Below are positions 27,801-36,907 of a stretch of DNA of 64,000 nucleotides, one piece after another. The notes under the pieces were generated by a model that was not told the origin of the DNA, did no database searches, and saw nothing but the letters and a program-made list of their open reading frames with translations. Every line of letters begins with the position of its first letter. Position 1 is the first letter of the stretch. Origin of the DNA: Aerococcus loyolae (GTDB taxonomy: Bacteria > Bacillota > Bacilli > Lactobacillales > Aerococcaceae); contig NZ_CP126958.1 of NCBI RefSeq assembly GCF_002871915.2, forward strand, positions 1,302,001 to 1,366,000, written 5' to 3'. The position numbers and the translations under genes are program-made.

Positions 27801-29743
27801 GGTTGTACTTCAGGTTGGTACTTATCTTTTTCTGGTTGTGGTTTAACCGTTACCGTAACTTCGGTCTTATCTTCAGTTCCATCTGGATATGTCACAGTCA
27901 CAGGGACCTTGTGTTCGCCTGGCGTATTTCCATCTGGTAAAGTACTTGGACCATCCACTGTTACCGTTGGCTTTTGGCCTGGATAAGCTGGATTTTCTTG
28001 GTAACCAGGTACCGTTACCGCATTCTCGATCTCATCTTCAGTTGGCGCTTGACCGTAGTCTTTCTCAACTGGTCTTACTTCAGGTTGGTACTTATCTTTT
28101 TCTGGTTGTTCCTTAACTGTTACTGTAACAGTCGCTGGATCTGTCGTCCCGTCTGGGTAAGTCACTGTCACAGGTACCTTATGTTCTCCTGGCGTATTGC
28201 CGTCTGGTAAGGTCGCTGGATCATCAATCGTTACGGTTGGTGTTTCACCTGGATAAGCTGGGTTTTCTTCATAACCGGGAACCGTTACGGCTTTCTTGAT
28301 TTCATCTTCAGTCGTTGTTTGACCATAGTCTTTCTCAACTGGAGCTACTTCAGGTTGGTACTTATCTTTTTCTGGTTGTTCCTTAACTGTTACCGTAACT
28401 TCGGTCTTATCCTCTGTTCCATCTGGATAAGTTACAGTCACTGGAACCTTATGTTCGCCTGGTGTATTTCCGTCTGGTAACGCATTTGGATTATCCACTG
28501 TGACCGTTGGCGTTTGGCCTGGATAGGCTGGGTTTTCTTCATAACCGGGAACCGTTACGGCTTTCTTGATTTCATCTTCAGTCGTTGTTTGACCATAGTC
28601 TTTCTCAACTGGAGCTACTTCAGGTTGGTACTTATCTTTTTCTGGTTGTTCCTTAACTGTTACCGTAACTTCGGTCTTATCCTCTGTTCCATCTGGATAA
28701 GTTACAGTCACTGGAACCTTGTGTTCACCTGGAGTATTTCCATCTGGTAAAGCATTTGGATCATCGACTGTGACCGTTGGCTTTTGACCTGGATATGCTG
28801 GATTTTCCTCGTAACCTGGAACCGTTACCGCATTCTTGATTTCATCTTCAGTCGGTGATTGTCCGTAGTCTTTCTCAACTGGTTGTACTTCAGGTTGGTA
28901 CTTATCTTTTTCTGGTTGTGGTTTAACCGTTACCGTAACTTCGGTCTTATCTTCAGTTCCATCTGGATATGTCACAGTCACAGGGACCTTGTGTTCGCCT
29001 GGCGTATTGCCGTCTGGTAAAGCACTTGGATCATCAACCGTTACGGTTGGGGTTTGGCCTGGATATGCAGGATTTTCTTCAAAGCCCGGTACCGTTACCG
29101 CATTCTTGATTTCTTCTTCGGTCGGTGCTTGTCCGTAGTCTTTCTCAACTGGTTGTACTTCAGGTTGGTACTTATCTTTTTCTGGTTGTTCTTTAACTGT
29201 TACCGTAACTTCAGTCTTATCTTCAGTTCCATCTGGATAAGTCACAGTCACAGGTACCTTGTGTTCACCTGGTGTATTACCGTCTGGTAAAGCACTTGGA
29301 TTGTCAACCTTCACTGTTGGCGTTTGACCTGGATATGCAGGATTTCCTTCAAAGTCCGGTACCGTTACCGCATTATTGATTTCATCTTCAGTTGGTGCTT
29401 GACCGTAGTCCTTCTCGATCGGAGTCACACTTGGCTCATAGACTTCATTCTCAGGCTTACGGGTGACTTCAACATAGACATCAACGGTATCTGTTGTGTT
29501 GTCTCCATAAGTGATCGTGACTGGGATTTGGATGGTCTGGCCAGCCTTGCCTTCAGTCATGCTTGCTGGAACAACGATTGAGCCATCATTATTGACGGTT
29601 ACGCCTTCTAGATTTGTTGTAAATTGAAGAACTTCTGGGTTCGCCACTTGACCGTTCTTGATAAAGGTTGGTGCAGCAACTGTGTCAGCTTGGCCTTCTT
29701 CAACGGAAACATTGTCATAGCCTGGCTCGAATTCTTCGGCCAT
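24884..29743 (-). CDS. C-terminal part of a serine-rich repeat adhesin: Rib-like repeats, serine-rich stalk, LPQTG anchor
   Basis: A 1,619-codon open frame, in the same frame as the 1,263-residue N-terminal part upstream and separated from it by one TAA. It holds: a linking domain (about 1-100), eleven 90-residue Rib/alpha-like repeats (about 102-1090; KDYGQ...VTVTYPDGT...), a related final domain (to about 1205), a Ser/Ala/Glu/Gln-rich stalk (about 1210-1560) and the sorting signal LPQTGAENN, a hydrophobic span and KRKKDEDA. The ATG used here is only the first in-frame methionine after the stop ([11 protein letters not shown]), in the middle of a domain; no ribosome binding site stands out and no signal peptide is present, so it is probably not an independent gene. 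Uninterrupted, the product would be about 2,910 residues. Confidence 0.85.
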   Translation of the reverse strand: MAEEFEPGYDNVSVEEGQADTVAAPTFIKNGQVANPEVLQFTTNLEGVTVNNDGSIVVPASMTEGKAGQTIQIPVTITYGDNTTDTVDVYVEVTRKPENEVYEPSVTPIEKDYGQAPTEDEINNAVTVPDFEGNPAYPGQTPTVKVDNPSALPDGNTPGEHKVPVTVTYPDGTEDKTEVTVTVKEQPEKDKYQPEVQPVEKDYGQAPTEEEIKNAVTVPGFEENPAYPGQTPTVTVDDPSALPDGNTPGEHKVPVTVTYPDGTEDKTEVTVTVKPQPEKDKYQPEVQPVEKDYGQSPTEDEIKNAVTVPGYEENPAYPGQKPTVTVDDPNALPDGNTPGEHKVPVTVTYPDGTEDKTEVTVTVKEQPEKDKYQPEVAPVEKDYGQTTTEDEIKKAVTVPGYEENPAYPGQTPTVTVDNPNALPDGNTPGEHKVPVTVTYPDGTEDKTEVTVTVKEQPEKDKYQPEVAPVEKDYGQTTTEDEIKKAVTVPGYEENPAYPGETPTVTIDDPATLPDGNTPGEHKVPVTVTYPDGTTDPATVTVTVKEQPEKDKYQPEVRPVEKDYGQAPTEDEIENAVTVPGYQENPAYPGQKPTVTVDGPSTLPDGNTPGEHKVPVTVTYPDGTEDKTEVTVTVKPQPEKDKYQPEVQPVEKDYGQSPTEEEIKGAVTVPGYQENPAYPGQKPTVTVDDPNALPDGNTPGEHKVPVTVTYPDGTEDKTEVTVTVKPQPEKDKYQPQVNPIEKDYGQPTTEEEIKNSVTVPGYEENPAYPGETPTVTVDDPETLPDGNTPGSYEVPVTVTYPDGTTDPETVTVTVKPQPEKDKYQPEVTPVEKDYGQAPTEEEIKNAVTVPGYEENPAYPGETPTVTVDDPATLPDGNTPGEHKVPVTVTYPDGTEDKTEVTATVKEQPENEKYEPTTKTINKDYGQPTSEDEVKGAVTVPDYEKNSDYPGKSPIVTVNDPSKLPDGKTSGVHKVPVIVEYPDGTKDTAIVTVTVKSQPENEIYEPNTKTINKAYGESTTEEEIKEAVTIPGFEENSDYPGKTPTLMLFNPNEIPNGTNPGVYEVLVMVTYPDNSVEPTTVKVIVDNPNDQTYEPTYPVGQTESGENPTPTTVNPSFSGEIPNDPNNPTGPKTHQDNVTPPTGTNFTFGDGTTNWTNPNTGDTATIDPNTGQVTFTPGKGRPEDGTVTIPVVVNYPDGTKDNTNVTVNVTKDNNSISESESTVRSESQSASTSAVEESQSVSASQFESSSVSASQSASTSAVEESQSVSASQSESSSVSASQSASTSAAEESQSVSASQSESSSVSASQSASTSAVEESQSVSASQSESSSVSASQSASTSAVEASQSVSASQSESSSVSASQSASTSAVEGSQSVSASQSESSSVSASQSASTSAAEESQSVSASQSESSSASASQSVSTSAVEESQSVSASQSESSSVSASQSASTSAVEESQSVSASQSESSSVSASQSASTSAVEASQSVSASQSESSSVSTSQSVSASESARSSASVSESTSSSISASESASAAAPAETSQSDFVRSESLSESDSTSESLDSTESLSILSSESASNTVQESQVEIKQSGFLPQTGAENNSILGAGLAAILAGLSALGFKRKKDEDA
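25235..26065 (-). repeat. Ten 81-bp repeats encoding the serine-rich stalk
   Basis: Ten near-identical 27-residue units of the form [20 protein letters not shown] plus VSASQSA. Variation is limited mostly to the E/A/G after VE and V/A changes. Every second or third residue is Ser, the acceptor for GtfA/GtfB O-glycosylation. The strict 81-bp period gives long false open frames on the opposite strand. Confidence 0.9.
26474..29440 (-). repeat. Eleven 270-bp repeats encoding Rib/alpha-like domains
   Basis: Ten units of 90 codons and a last unit of 89. Each starts Y(E/Q)PxxxPxEKDYGQ, continues TE(D/E)EI...VTVPG(Y/F)...PAYPG(Q/E)TPTV, and ends LPDGNTPG...[11 protein letters not shown]...VTVTVK. 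Units 1-9 are nearly identical; units 10-11, nearest the stalk, have diverged (TKTINK). Domains of this type form rigid rods that hold the binding head away from the cell. Confidence 0.9.
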
Positions 29744-29824
29744 GGAAACTTTTTGCCATTGGGCGTAGACAGTGGTTGAGTTTTGGAAAGCAGTTTCAGG
29801 CGTAATGTAGTTCCCTGAACCGTC

Positions 29825-29827
29825 TTA
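29825..29827 (-). other. In-frame TAA interrupting the adhesin
   Basis: The minus-strand reading ...[25 protein letters not shown]...TTVYAQW is a single InlB-type B-repeat (GWNT..DGSG...T..TVYAQW) cut by one TAA. The frame is open on both sides for more than 1,200 codons, so this is a point change (for example from CAA, AAA, GAA or TCA), not a frameshift. Confidence 0.9.
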
Positions 29828-32800
29828 GGCGGTATTCCACCCTAAGAAACGATAACCTTCCAAGGTTGGGTCATTGGCCATATTGCTTGCTAGACCGTTA
29901 TTGGTGTAGCCCACTTCGTTGGAGAAGTCTTCGTTTCGAGGCACATCGGAGTTCTCAATAGCTGTCGTATTTCCTGCAGCATCATTCGTTTCTGCAGGAG
30001 CAGCGTAAGTCATCACACGCCGAGCCGAGGTCCCGTTTGGATGGTTGAGGTCATAGGTCACTTGGATAAGGACCCGAGCGATAACCGCATCTGAACCTAC
30101 AGACGTTTGGATAGCTTCCTCATCTTCAGAAAGCGCTCTTTCTTCAGCTTGCTTGGCGGTATGGTAATTGAAAGATCTTGCCACAATTGGCGAATCCTTG
30201 ACAACGCGATCAGTATCTGGAATAGCGTATTCGAACTTGTACAGTCCTTTACCTGGTTCTGGATAGGTCTTGTCGCCTTCAACTGTATAGGTCGCACCAG
30301 GTTCTGCCGCGTTTCCTGACATGGTCCGGACATAGCGGGTCTGACCTGAATTAGCATCAATATAGGAGATTTCTACTAATTGGTTAGGCACATAGGTATA
30401 GCCTGTAATCACCTTATCGAAGTCATACATATCCTTAACGACAGGCATGTATTGGGTTCTATCGAGTAAAGCTGAAGAGTTCACTTCTGTCCCGATGATT
30501 AAGCGTGGAGCGTAGGATGTTTCAGCCTGACCTTGACCAAATTCAGCAACTTTTACACCATTGATATAAACTTCACCGCTGTTATCAACTAACTTACCGT
30601 TGGCCCCGGTATAAAGTCTAATATCGGAACCCGAAGCTAGCTTGAAATCATAAGGCAAGGTATAAGTATAAACCGTATTATTGGCATTAACGTCAAAGTC
30701 ATAGCGGGCATCGGACCCTCTGGCACCGCGGGAAGCTGGGTAAACCCCTAAGTGACCGATGATTGGCGCTTCGCCAGCTTTCATGGCTAACTTAGAAGCA
30801 GAATCTGCCCAATACAGGATCTCACCATTGACCAAGTCTGACCGTTTGACACCCTGGTTAGTTGGTCTAGCAAAGCGGATTTCAATTTTATCCCCTTGTC
30901 TAGCCGAAACGTCCCGATCTGTTGTCATCTTGACCCGGTCAATGCCATGGTCATTTTCAATGATCATGCCTGTATGAACTGAAATCGCAGTCATTTCAGG
31001 CTGTTGGTTATTGATGGTTGGATAAAGTTTCTTCAGATTGTCTGAGTCGATATTCAAAGTTGTCAAGGTAAATTGTTGGCCTGACATTTCAGTCGAAACA
31101 TTATCGATAAAGCCTTGGGTTCCCTTGTTAGTGTAAACAATCTGACCGATTTCATCGTTGGTTTCAAATTCTTCAGGTGCGTAAATCACATAGGCCATAT
31201 CCCCGACCACATTAACCTGGCGTCGGGTAAAGCCTGTCCGGACGCTATTTGGATTAACGGCACCCTTCATTCCTGAGGTAATCGAAGGCTCAACATAACC
31301 GATATAACCATAGTCATCTTCCTTAAGGACATCTAAGAGTTCCTTGTCGAAAGCTAAGCGATAAGCAATGGATTGGCCGTTGAGGTTTTCATTTCGGTTA
31401 TTAGTATCCTTCTTGTGGAATTGACTAGCCACATAGAGCTTGTTTTCAGCAGGATTGTAAGAAACCGTATTTTGGCTAGAAACAAAATCTGGGGCTTGGT
31501 CAACTGAGGACATGACTTGGAGATAAGGGTTGAGCCCTGTCTTCAAGTTAGTTGAAGTCGTCTTAGGAATGGTCACGGACTGGGTGTAGGATCCATAACC
31601 GGTTAAATTCATATTGGAATCATCTGTACCACCCATAAACTTAGTGTAGACATTCCCATTGGCATCGAGAAGCCGAGCCTGGATAGTCGTATCGATATTA
31701 TCTAACTCTTCTCGGGTCACATTATCCCGCAAGTAGAGACGGATAGGTGAGCGTTTGGTCTCCGTTCCTGTTTCAAGGTTTGATAGAACTATAATTTTAT
31801 CGTTAGCCTTGCTACCATTGGTGAAACGATAAATTTCACCATTTCGGTCTTCATAGTAAGACTTAGTCCAGTCAATCCGTTTCTGCAGGTCATCCGAAAT
31901 CCTTAAGTTAAGACGTTGCCAAACATAGGCCGAACGCGGAGTATGGGTATACATCATATCGATAACTTGGTCGCCATCAGCTGTCTCGTGAAAACCCTTG
32001 TATTTCAATTGCTGAACGCTCAGAGGCTCGGATGGGTTATTAATCGTCCGTAAGCCTTGACCAGGTTCCAATTCCCAACGGGTGGAGTTTTGTCCTTTAA
32101 TAGACTGCTCATCCCAGTTAGGTTCCAGATAATACTTCTTACCTGTATCCACATCTTCAAAGTATTTGCGGCCATCTTGGTCGGTCTTAGGTGTCAAGAT
32201 GGTATCTGCTGTGGTTGAATCATTGAGGTCAGAGATGATCTTATCGACCTCTGCAGTGGATTGAGCGGCGTCGATCTTAGCTTGAACGGCTGCCACATGA
32301 GCTGGGTCAGCGCTGGTCGCTTGCGAATTTGTGGCTTGGGTCCGGGCGTCGAGGATGGTCTTGGCGCTCGCTTTAGCGGACTCTTTAATGCGGTTAAGTT
32401 CCGCTTCTTGCTGCACTTTTTCTTCAGGACTTGCCTCTCCTGGCTCGACATTAGCGGCAGGATACTTGGCTTGGGCTTCTTTAATCACCGCGCCAATTTC
32501 TTCAATGGTATTGGCCGCATCGATTTGTGCCTTATAAGCTGCTAAGTTGCTGCTTGCTCCTGCATTACCGGCTAAGGCTTTTTCTAAGTCTTCCTTGACT
32601 TGGGCCTTATTACCTGCTAGATCGCTGACCGCCGCATAGTAACCTGCTTGGCCGCGATCATCTTCCTGAGCGGTTGAACGCTCTAAACCTGTTTGTAAAT
32701 CACTGGCTTGACGCTCTGCTTCAGCTTTAGTTTTACCATTATTTAAGCTCGCTACTCCAGCCAGGTCCGTAGCATCACTAGTTGTTCGTGCCACAAAATG

Positions 32801-33616
32801 ATTGACTGGCACATCAGGGAGTTCTACCCCGCTAACCCCATAATAGTTTTCTTGAGTAGAAGCGCTTCTTAAGCCAGCACCCTTTTGAACTGCTGAGCGT
32901 TCTTCAACAGCAGCTTCTCTTTCATTAGCCGCTACTGGAGCCTCTTGACTACGTGAAGCAAATTCTTCCTCACTGACACTAGCTTCCTCATCAGCTAAGC
33001 TTTCTGAACTGGCACTAGAATTGGATTCAGATTCACTATCACTTTCACTAGTGGCAGACGATTCTGATGCGCTAATCGTAGCGGATTCAGAACTGGACAC
33101 AGCGGCTGATTCAGAAACTGATAATGACTCGGATTCGCTGATCGACTCAGACTCACTAATGGAGAGTGATTCCGATTCACTAGCGCTAATGGAAGCCGAT
33201 TCGCTTGCTTCAGTATTTTCTGAAGCTTCATCAGCGACTTCACTTGCTTGAACCGTTTCGGTCGTTGATTCCGCTGCTTTCAATGCGGCGGAATCGGTAT
33301 TAACTAAGGTTTCTTTTTCAAGAACTTTTTCCTTAGGTAGTTCATCCGCATTCACTTGGGGTGTGGTTAAGGCTACACCACCAGCTAAGGCACCTAAGGC
33401 AGTCAGTCCTTTAAATAGGTACTCCTTTTTATCTGTTGAAGTATTTTCTTCAACTTGGGAGGACTCAATATGCTCAATTACGGGTGATTTTCCGAAGAAA
33501 CGCAGTAAACCAAATTGTGAAAGACATGATTTCACCCAGGACTTCCCGGCTTTATACATCTTCACTCGTGTTTTACGTTCAGTTTCTAGATAATCCCCAT
33601 GCCTAAATTTCCTCAT
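29825..33616 (-). CDS. N-terminal part of the serine-rich repeat adhesin: accessory Sec signal, first serine-rich region, binding region
   Basis: A 1,263-residue product. Residues 1-93 are a long accessory-Sec signal peptide with the KxYKxGKxW motif (KMYKAGKSWVKS) and a glycine-rich core (GLTALGALAGGVALTT) ending VNADE. A first serine-rich stretch (about 135-205, SESESxS pattern) follows, then an Ala/Glu/Lys helical region with DUF1542-like modules (to about 470), then a large beta-rich ligand-binding region and the start of an InlB B-repeat, where a TAA ends the frame. TTG 33622 would add two residues, but ATG 33616 has AAGGAG six bases upstream. It is the first gene of the island; the glycosylation and secretion genes behind it serve it. 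As it stands the product would be exported but not wall-anchored. Confidence 0.88.
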   Translation of the reverse strand: MRKFRHGDYLETERKTRVKMYKAGKSWVKSCLSQFGLLRFFGKSPVIEHIESSQVEENTSTDKKEYLFKGLTALGALAGGVALTTPQVNADELPKEKVLEKETLVNTDSAALKAAESTTETVQASEVADEASENTEASESASISASESESLSISESESISESESLSVSESAAVSSSESATISASESSATSESDSESESNSSASSESLADEEASVSEEEFASRSQEAPVAANEREAAVEERSAVQKGAGLRSASTQENYYGVSGVELPDVPVNHFVARTTSDATDLAGVASLNNGKTKAEAERQASDLQTGLERSTAQEDDRGQAGYYAAVSDLAGNKAQVKEDLEKALAGNAGASSNLAAYKAQIDAANTIEEIGAVIKEAQAKYPAANVEPGEASPEEKVQQEAELNRIKESAKASAKTILDARTQATNSQATSADPAHVAAVQAKIDAAQSTAEVDKIISDLNDSTTADTILTPKTDQDGRKYFEDVDTGKKYYLEPNWDEQSIKGQNSTRWELEPGQGLRTINNPSEPLSVQQLKYKGFHETADGDQVIDMMYTHTPRSAYVWQRLNLRISDDLQKRIDWTKSYYEDRNGEIYRFTNGSKANDKIIVLSNLETGTETKRSPIRLYLRDNVTREELDNIDTTIQARLLDANGNVYTKFMGGTDDSNMNLTGYGSYTQSVTIPKTTSTNLKTGLNPYLQVMSSVDQAPDFVSSQNTVSYNPAENKLYVASQFHKKDTNNRNENLNGQSIAYRLAFDKELLDVLKEDDYGYIGYVEPSITSGMKGAVNPNSVRTGFTRRQVNVVGDMAYVIYAPEEFETNDEIGQIVYTNKGTQGFIDNVSTEMSGQQFTLTTLNIDSDNLKKLYPTINNQQPEMTAISVHTGMIIENDHGIDRVKMTTDRDVSARQGDKIEIRFARPTNQGVKRSDLVNGEILYWADSASKLAMKAGEAPIIGHLGVYPASRGARGSDARYDFDVNANNTVYTYTLPYDFKLASGSDIRLYTGANGKLVDNSGEVYINGVKVAEFGQGQAETSYAPRLIIGTEVNSSALLDRTQYMPVVKDMYDFDKVITGYTYVPNQLVEISYIDANSGQTRYVRTMSGNAAEPGATYTVEGDKTYPEPGKGLYKFEYAIPDTDRVVKDSPIVARSFNYHTAKQAEERALSEDEEAIQTSVGSDAVIARVLIQVTYDLNHPNGTSARRVMTYAAPAETNDAAGNTTAIENSDVPRNEDFSNEVGYTNNGLASNMANDPTLEGYRFLGWNTA

Positions 33617-33924
33617 ATGCAACTCCTTCTTAATAACGATTGAAAGACATAGTTCAGACTAAAAATATAAGAAAATACCCGAGACAATAAGGGCTCAAGG
33701 TACATTATTTAGTTAGGATTATCTCATATTTTTTGTAAAAATAAAGCAAATTTAAGATTTTATACGCTTTAGTATATTGTTTTCCTGCAAAAAGAACATT
33801 ATTTTAGAAAATTGTATTTATTTCTATATTTATCCAATTGTGGTCAGGTTGAAATGGTCATTAATGGTTTTTAGAACTGAGTTTAACTACGACTTTAAAT
33901 CAAAAATTTTTACCTTTTTCCAAG
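33617..33924 (-). promoter_or_regulatory. AT-rich leader upstream of the adhesin
   Basis: About 300 bases without a gene, with several A/T runs. It must hold the adhesin promoter, but no pair of -35 and -10 hexamers at proper spacing stood out, and no known riboswitch or cre site was recognised. Confidence 0.3.
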
Positions 33925-33970
33925 AAAAAAGCTCCTAGCTTAGCAATTAACTAAGATAAGAGCTTAGGAG
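33925..33970 (-). terminator. Terminator of the metQ-amidohydrolase operon
   Basis: On the minus strand CTCCTAAGCTCTTATCTTAG pairs imperfectly with CTAAGCTAGGAG and is followed by CTTTTTTCTT. It lies about 50 bases beyond the amidohydrolase stop. Confidence 0.7.
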
Positions 33971-34018
33971 GTTGTTGTATTTAGTGTTAACTGAATCTAT
34001 TTATAATGTCTGACCGGC

Positions 34019-35233
34019 CTAGTTGCCCTTGGCTAGGGCTGCTTGGTGGTCTTCTTTTATTTGAGCTAATTTATCGGGGTCAAGAATTAAATCTAAACCA
34101 GTTAAGGCCAGTAAAGTAGCAGCAATGCGGATGGAATCGAGCCCCTTGGCCGACTTCGCTGCAGCCACTAATTCTGTTGAGTGACCCGGTACGGGCTCTT
34201 CAGAAATGGCTAGGAAGGGTTGGATGGTCGGTACTACATAAGAAATATTGCCTACATCGGATGACCCATGGGCTTGGCTATCGGGTTCCTTAACCGTATC
34301 CAAGTCCAAGCCCACTTCGTCAGCATGACTGAAGAAAATTTCATCAAAGGAAGGCGTTATGATCATGTCATCGACCTTATTTTGGAAGAGGCCAAACTTC
34401 AATTGGGCACCGGTCGCATGGGCGGCGCCTTCAGCAATTTTTTGGACTCTCTCTCTGACCTGGTCCAGGGTATGACGGTTATAAGCGCGAATATAGAAAC
34501 GTCCCCGGCAGTAATCCGGAATCACATTAGCCGCCTTGCCGCCGTCAAGGATCACGCCGTGGATGCTGACATCATCGTGGAGGTGGAGGCGTAAGGCATC
34601 GATCCCATTAAAGGTAAGGATCAATGGTTCCAAGGCTGAGATCCCGTCCTCTGGGTTAGCGGTAGCGTGAGCTGACTTGCCAAAGAATTCAATATCGACA
34701 GGATCATTAGCGTATAAGTGGCCACTAGGACTGGTGTCTCCACCGGGATGCACACAGAGAGCCGCATCGACATCATCCAAGAAACCTTCGCGGACAAAGC
34801 TTTCCTTGGCTGAACCGTTCTCCCCACCTTCTTCACCAGGAGTCCCGTAGACTCGAATCTCGCCACCGACCTGGTCAACGACTTGCTTCAAGGCCGCAGC
34901 GGCCAGGCTGGAATAATTACCAAATAGATTATGGCCACAGCCATGGCCAATATCAGGTAAGGCATCGAATTCAGCCAAGTAAACCAGAGTCGGCCCTTCC
35001 TTTTCACTCCTATAACGGGCATCAAAACCCGTAGGATGGTCAGCGACGTCCTTTTTCACCGTAAAACCTTCCTTTTCCAGCTGGTCGGTCAAGACTTCTT
35101 GAGCATAGTATTCATGGTTACTGGTTTCCGGGTTGGCGTGGATTTTTAGGGCGTTGTCTTGGTAAGTGGCTAAATTGTCTTTGACATAGTTCTTAATAGT
35201 TTCTTGTAGGGCTTTTTTATCGGTAGTGGTCAT
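34019..35233 (-). CDS. M20-family amidohydrolase / peptidase
   Basis: A 404-residue metal-dependent hydrolase of the aminoacylase/carboxypeptidase type. Metal-binding and catalytic segments seen: LAEFDALPDIGHGCGHNLFG, TPGEEGGENGSA, the CVHPGGD region, and late QAHGSSDVGNIS and PGHSTE. An inserted dimerisation domain occupies about 180-295 (GKSAHATANPEDGISALE, GGKAANVIPDYC). It lies 58 bp downstream of metQ under a methionine-type T-box, as in streptococci where an M20 gene stands between metQ and metN. A role in freeing methionine from peptides or N-acyl derivatives is inference. No metN or metI follows. Confidence 0.88.
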   Translation of the reverse strand: MTTTDKKALQETIKNYVKDNLATYQDNALKIHANPETSNHEYYAQEVLTDQLEKEGFTVKKDVADHPTGFDARYRSEKEGPTLVYLAEFDALPDIGHGCGHNLFGNYSSLAAAALKQVVDQVGGEIRVYGTPGEEGGENGSAKESFVREGFLDDVDAALCVHPGGDTSPSGHLYANDPVDIEFFGKSAHATANPEDGISALEPLILTFNGIDALRLHLHDDVSIHGVILDGGKAANVIPDYCRGRFYIRAYNRHTLDQVRERVQKIAEGAAHATGAQLKFGLFQNKVDDMIITPSFDEIFFSHADEVGLDLDTVKEPDSQAHGSSDVGNISYVVPTIQPFLAISEEPVPGHSTELVAAAKSAKGLDSIRIAATLLALTGLDLILDPDKLAQIKEDHQAALAKGN

Positions 35234-35291
35234 TTGACATACTTCCTCTCCATGTGATGGTTTCGTTTTTTTGCTAGCGTGTGGTTAAAGT

Positions 35292-36131
35292 CTAGTTGCG
35301 GCCAAATAGTTTCCAAGCAGCAACATTGGCCCCGTTGGATTTATCTTTAATGACTTGTTCGGTTTCGTCAGTTTGGTAGGTTTCAACTACCTTCTTATAG
35401 GTTGGGTTATCCTTATCTTCTTGACGAGCGACCACAATATTCACATAAGGTTTAGACCGTTCATCGACCGGTTCTTTGAAAATAGCGTCTTGCGGTGCTA
35501 AGCCGGCATCCACAGCATAACCACTGTTAATGAGAGCAATATCCACATCATTTAAGGTCCGTGGGGTTTGGGCAGCATCCATTTCTTCAATCTTTAGCTT
35601 TTTAGGATTTGAAGTAATGTCGTCCACTGTTGGGGTAATTCCAGCGGCGTCATCCACTTCAATGAGGCCAGCAGACTCTAAGAGGATAATGGCCCGACCA
35701 CCATTGGTCACGTCGTTAGGAATCGACACGGTGGCCCCGTCTTGTAATTCTGACAGGTCCTTAATCTTATGGGAGTAAATCCCTAATGGTGCCACTACGG
35801 TATTTCCAATGGAGACTAAGTCCGTGCCGAATTGTTCATTGAATTTATCTAAGAAGACTTGGTGTTGGAAGGCATTGAGGTCAACTTCTCCCTCTTCCAA
35901 GGCCTTATTAGGTTGGTTGTAGTCAGAGAATTTGACGTATTCCAAGTTAATTCCCTCACCTTTGAGACGTTCTTGGACAGTATCCCAGTCGCGAGTATCA
36001 TCTCCAACTACACCGAGTTTGACTGTGGTTTCCTGCTTGCCTTCACTGCCACTACCACTATTAGACCCACAACCTGCCAAAGCAAGAATACTTAATGCAC
36101 TTGTTACTAATACTTTTTGCCATTTCTTCAT
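35292..36131 (-). CDS. metQ: MetQ/NlpA-family lipoprotein, methionine-type substrate-binding protein
   Basis: A 279-residue lipoprotein with signal peptide and lipobox (ILALAGC, Cys about 21). The body matches the MetQ/NlpA family: VKLGVVGDDTRDWDTVQ, the DLNAFQHQVFLDKFN segment, IPNDVTNGGRAIILLESAGLI, and DVDIALINSGYAVDAGL. It would deliver methionine to a MetNI ABC transporter at the membrane. It is preceded by GGAGG and by a T-box leader. The ATPase and permease genes are not in this window. Confidence 0.92.
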   Translation of the reverse strand: MKKWQKVLVTSALSILALAGCGSNSGSGSEGKQETTVKLGVVGDDTRDWDTVQERLKGEGINLEYVKFSDYNQPNKALEEGEVDLNAFQHQVFLDKFNEQFGTDLVSIGNTVVAPLGIYSHKIKDLSELQDGATVSIPNDVTNGGRAIILLESAGLIEVDDAAGITPTVDDITSNPKKLKIEEMDAAQTPRTLNDVDIALINSGYAVDAGLAPQDAIFKEPVDERSKPYVNIVVARQEDKDNPTYKKVVETYQTDETEQVIKDKSNGANVAAWKLFGRN

Positions 36132-36156
36132 TATAAAGACCTCCTAATATTTTCCA

Positions 36157-36450
36157 TAAAAAAAGTCCTTTACTATTCACTTGAATAGCAAAGGACGACG
36201 TATCGTGTTACCACCTTTTGTTCAGAGTCCTACTGTTAATGAATATCATTGTAGCAACTCCCTCGACCTAGCCGAGACCTTAGATGTCTAGACTAGCGCT
36301 CCTGCTATCGACCGAGCCCAGCCGACCTTGTCTACTTATTGACAAGATATCCTCAAAGGCCATCTTCAGCGCCTTTCACCTAGTTCCTCTCACCAAACGG
36401 AACCTCTCTTCAAAGTGGCTAACACTTACTCTCCTTATCAAGGGATGATT
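36157..36450 (-). promoter_or_regulatory. T-box leader, probably methionine-specific
   Basis: On the minus strand the T-box sequence AAGGTGGTAACACG lies at 36204-36217, then a terminator stem GTCCTTTGCTATTC / GAATAGTAAAGGAC with seven T (36157-36196), just upstream of metQ. Upstream is a long Stem I whose tip (GGTTCCGTTTGGTGAGAGGAAC) has the GGUG-type distal loop. A candidate specifier ATG (Met) is at 36361-36363 in CTGAAGATGGCC. Uncharged tRNA would favour the antiterminator and turn on metQ and the amidohydrolase. The T-box is certain by eye; the specifier codon is inferred. Confidence 0.88.
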
Positions 36451-36572
36451 TTATGGATAATTAACTATGCACTTAGTCTATCACCGGGCATCGGTCCTTA
36501 GCAAGCGTTCGCCTGATACCGGTTTATCATCACTTGTGTTCGTTTTTACCGATACCTCGCTTAAATAAGACT

Positions 36573-36815
36573 CTATTTCTTATTTTTACGGTTACGGAAG
36601 AAGAAAAATCCGCCCACGATCAATAAGACGACACCGACAATTAGGGCTGTTCGAGTCACTTGGGCCCCAGTTTGTGGCAGGCTTTGGCTGTAATAGGTTC
36701 CGGCAGCCACACTAGTCCCATCACCTAGTAAGAATACCACTAAGGCACTGAAAAGACTTAAGAAGTATGCCGGCAAATTGTTACTTATTTTTGACAGGAC
36801 CTTTGTATCTTTCAT
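36573..36815 (-). CDS. Miniature LPXTG-anchored protein
   Basis: Only 80 residues, but with every part of a sortase substrate: a signal peptide (about 1-38, core YFLSLFSALVVFLLG, probable cleavage after SVAA), a very short middle (GTYYSQS), LPQTG at about 46-50, a membrane span (ALIVGVVLLIVGGFFFF) and a basic end RNRKNKK. After both cleavages only some ten residues would be left on the wall. AGGAAGA lies upstream of the ATG. It lies downstream of the Y-family polymerase and upstream of the T-box. It could be a surface peptide, a remnant of a larger anchored protein, or a signalling peptide source. Confidence 0.7.
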   Translation of the reverse strand: MKDTKVLSKISNNLPAYFLSLFSALVVFLLGDGTSVAAGTYYSQSLPQTGAQVTRTALIVGVVLLIVGGFFFFRNRKNKK

Positions 36816-36907
36816 CAGAATCTTCCTCTCTCATTTTCTAAACCCATTATAGCAAAAATGAGACTTACACCAAATTCATAGCTATCCTGCTGACTTTTTA
36901 TCACGAC

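Noticed and set aside
26234..29581. Several plus-strand open frames of 75-97 codons inside the adhesin repeats
   Set aside because: Same phase in every 270-bp unit, Trp/Ile/Phe-rich, no start signals: shadows of the repeats.
24884..29743. Treating the repeat-rich part as an independent surface protein gene
   Set aside because: No signal peptide, no ribosome site at its first ATG, and it begins inside an InlB-type repeat in the same frame as the upstream part; best read as the second half of one broken gene.
36490..36560. An imperfect ACCGG...CCGGT hairpin upstream of the T-box, considered as a further riboswitch
   Set aside because: The stem is short and imperfect and has no known motif; it is more likely the end of the small LPXTG gene's transcript or chance.
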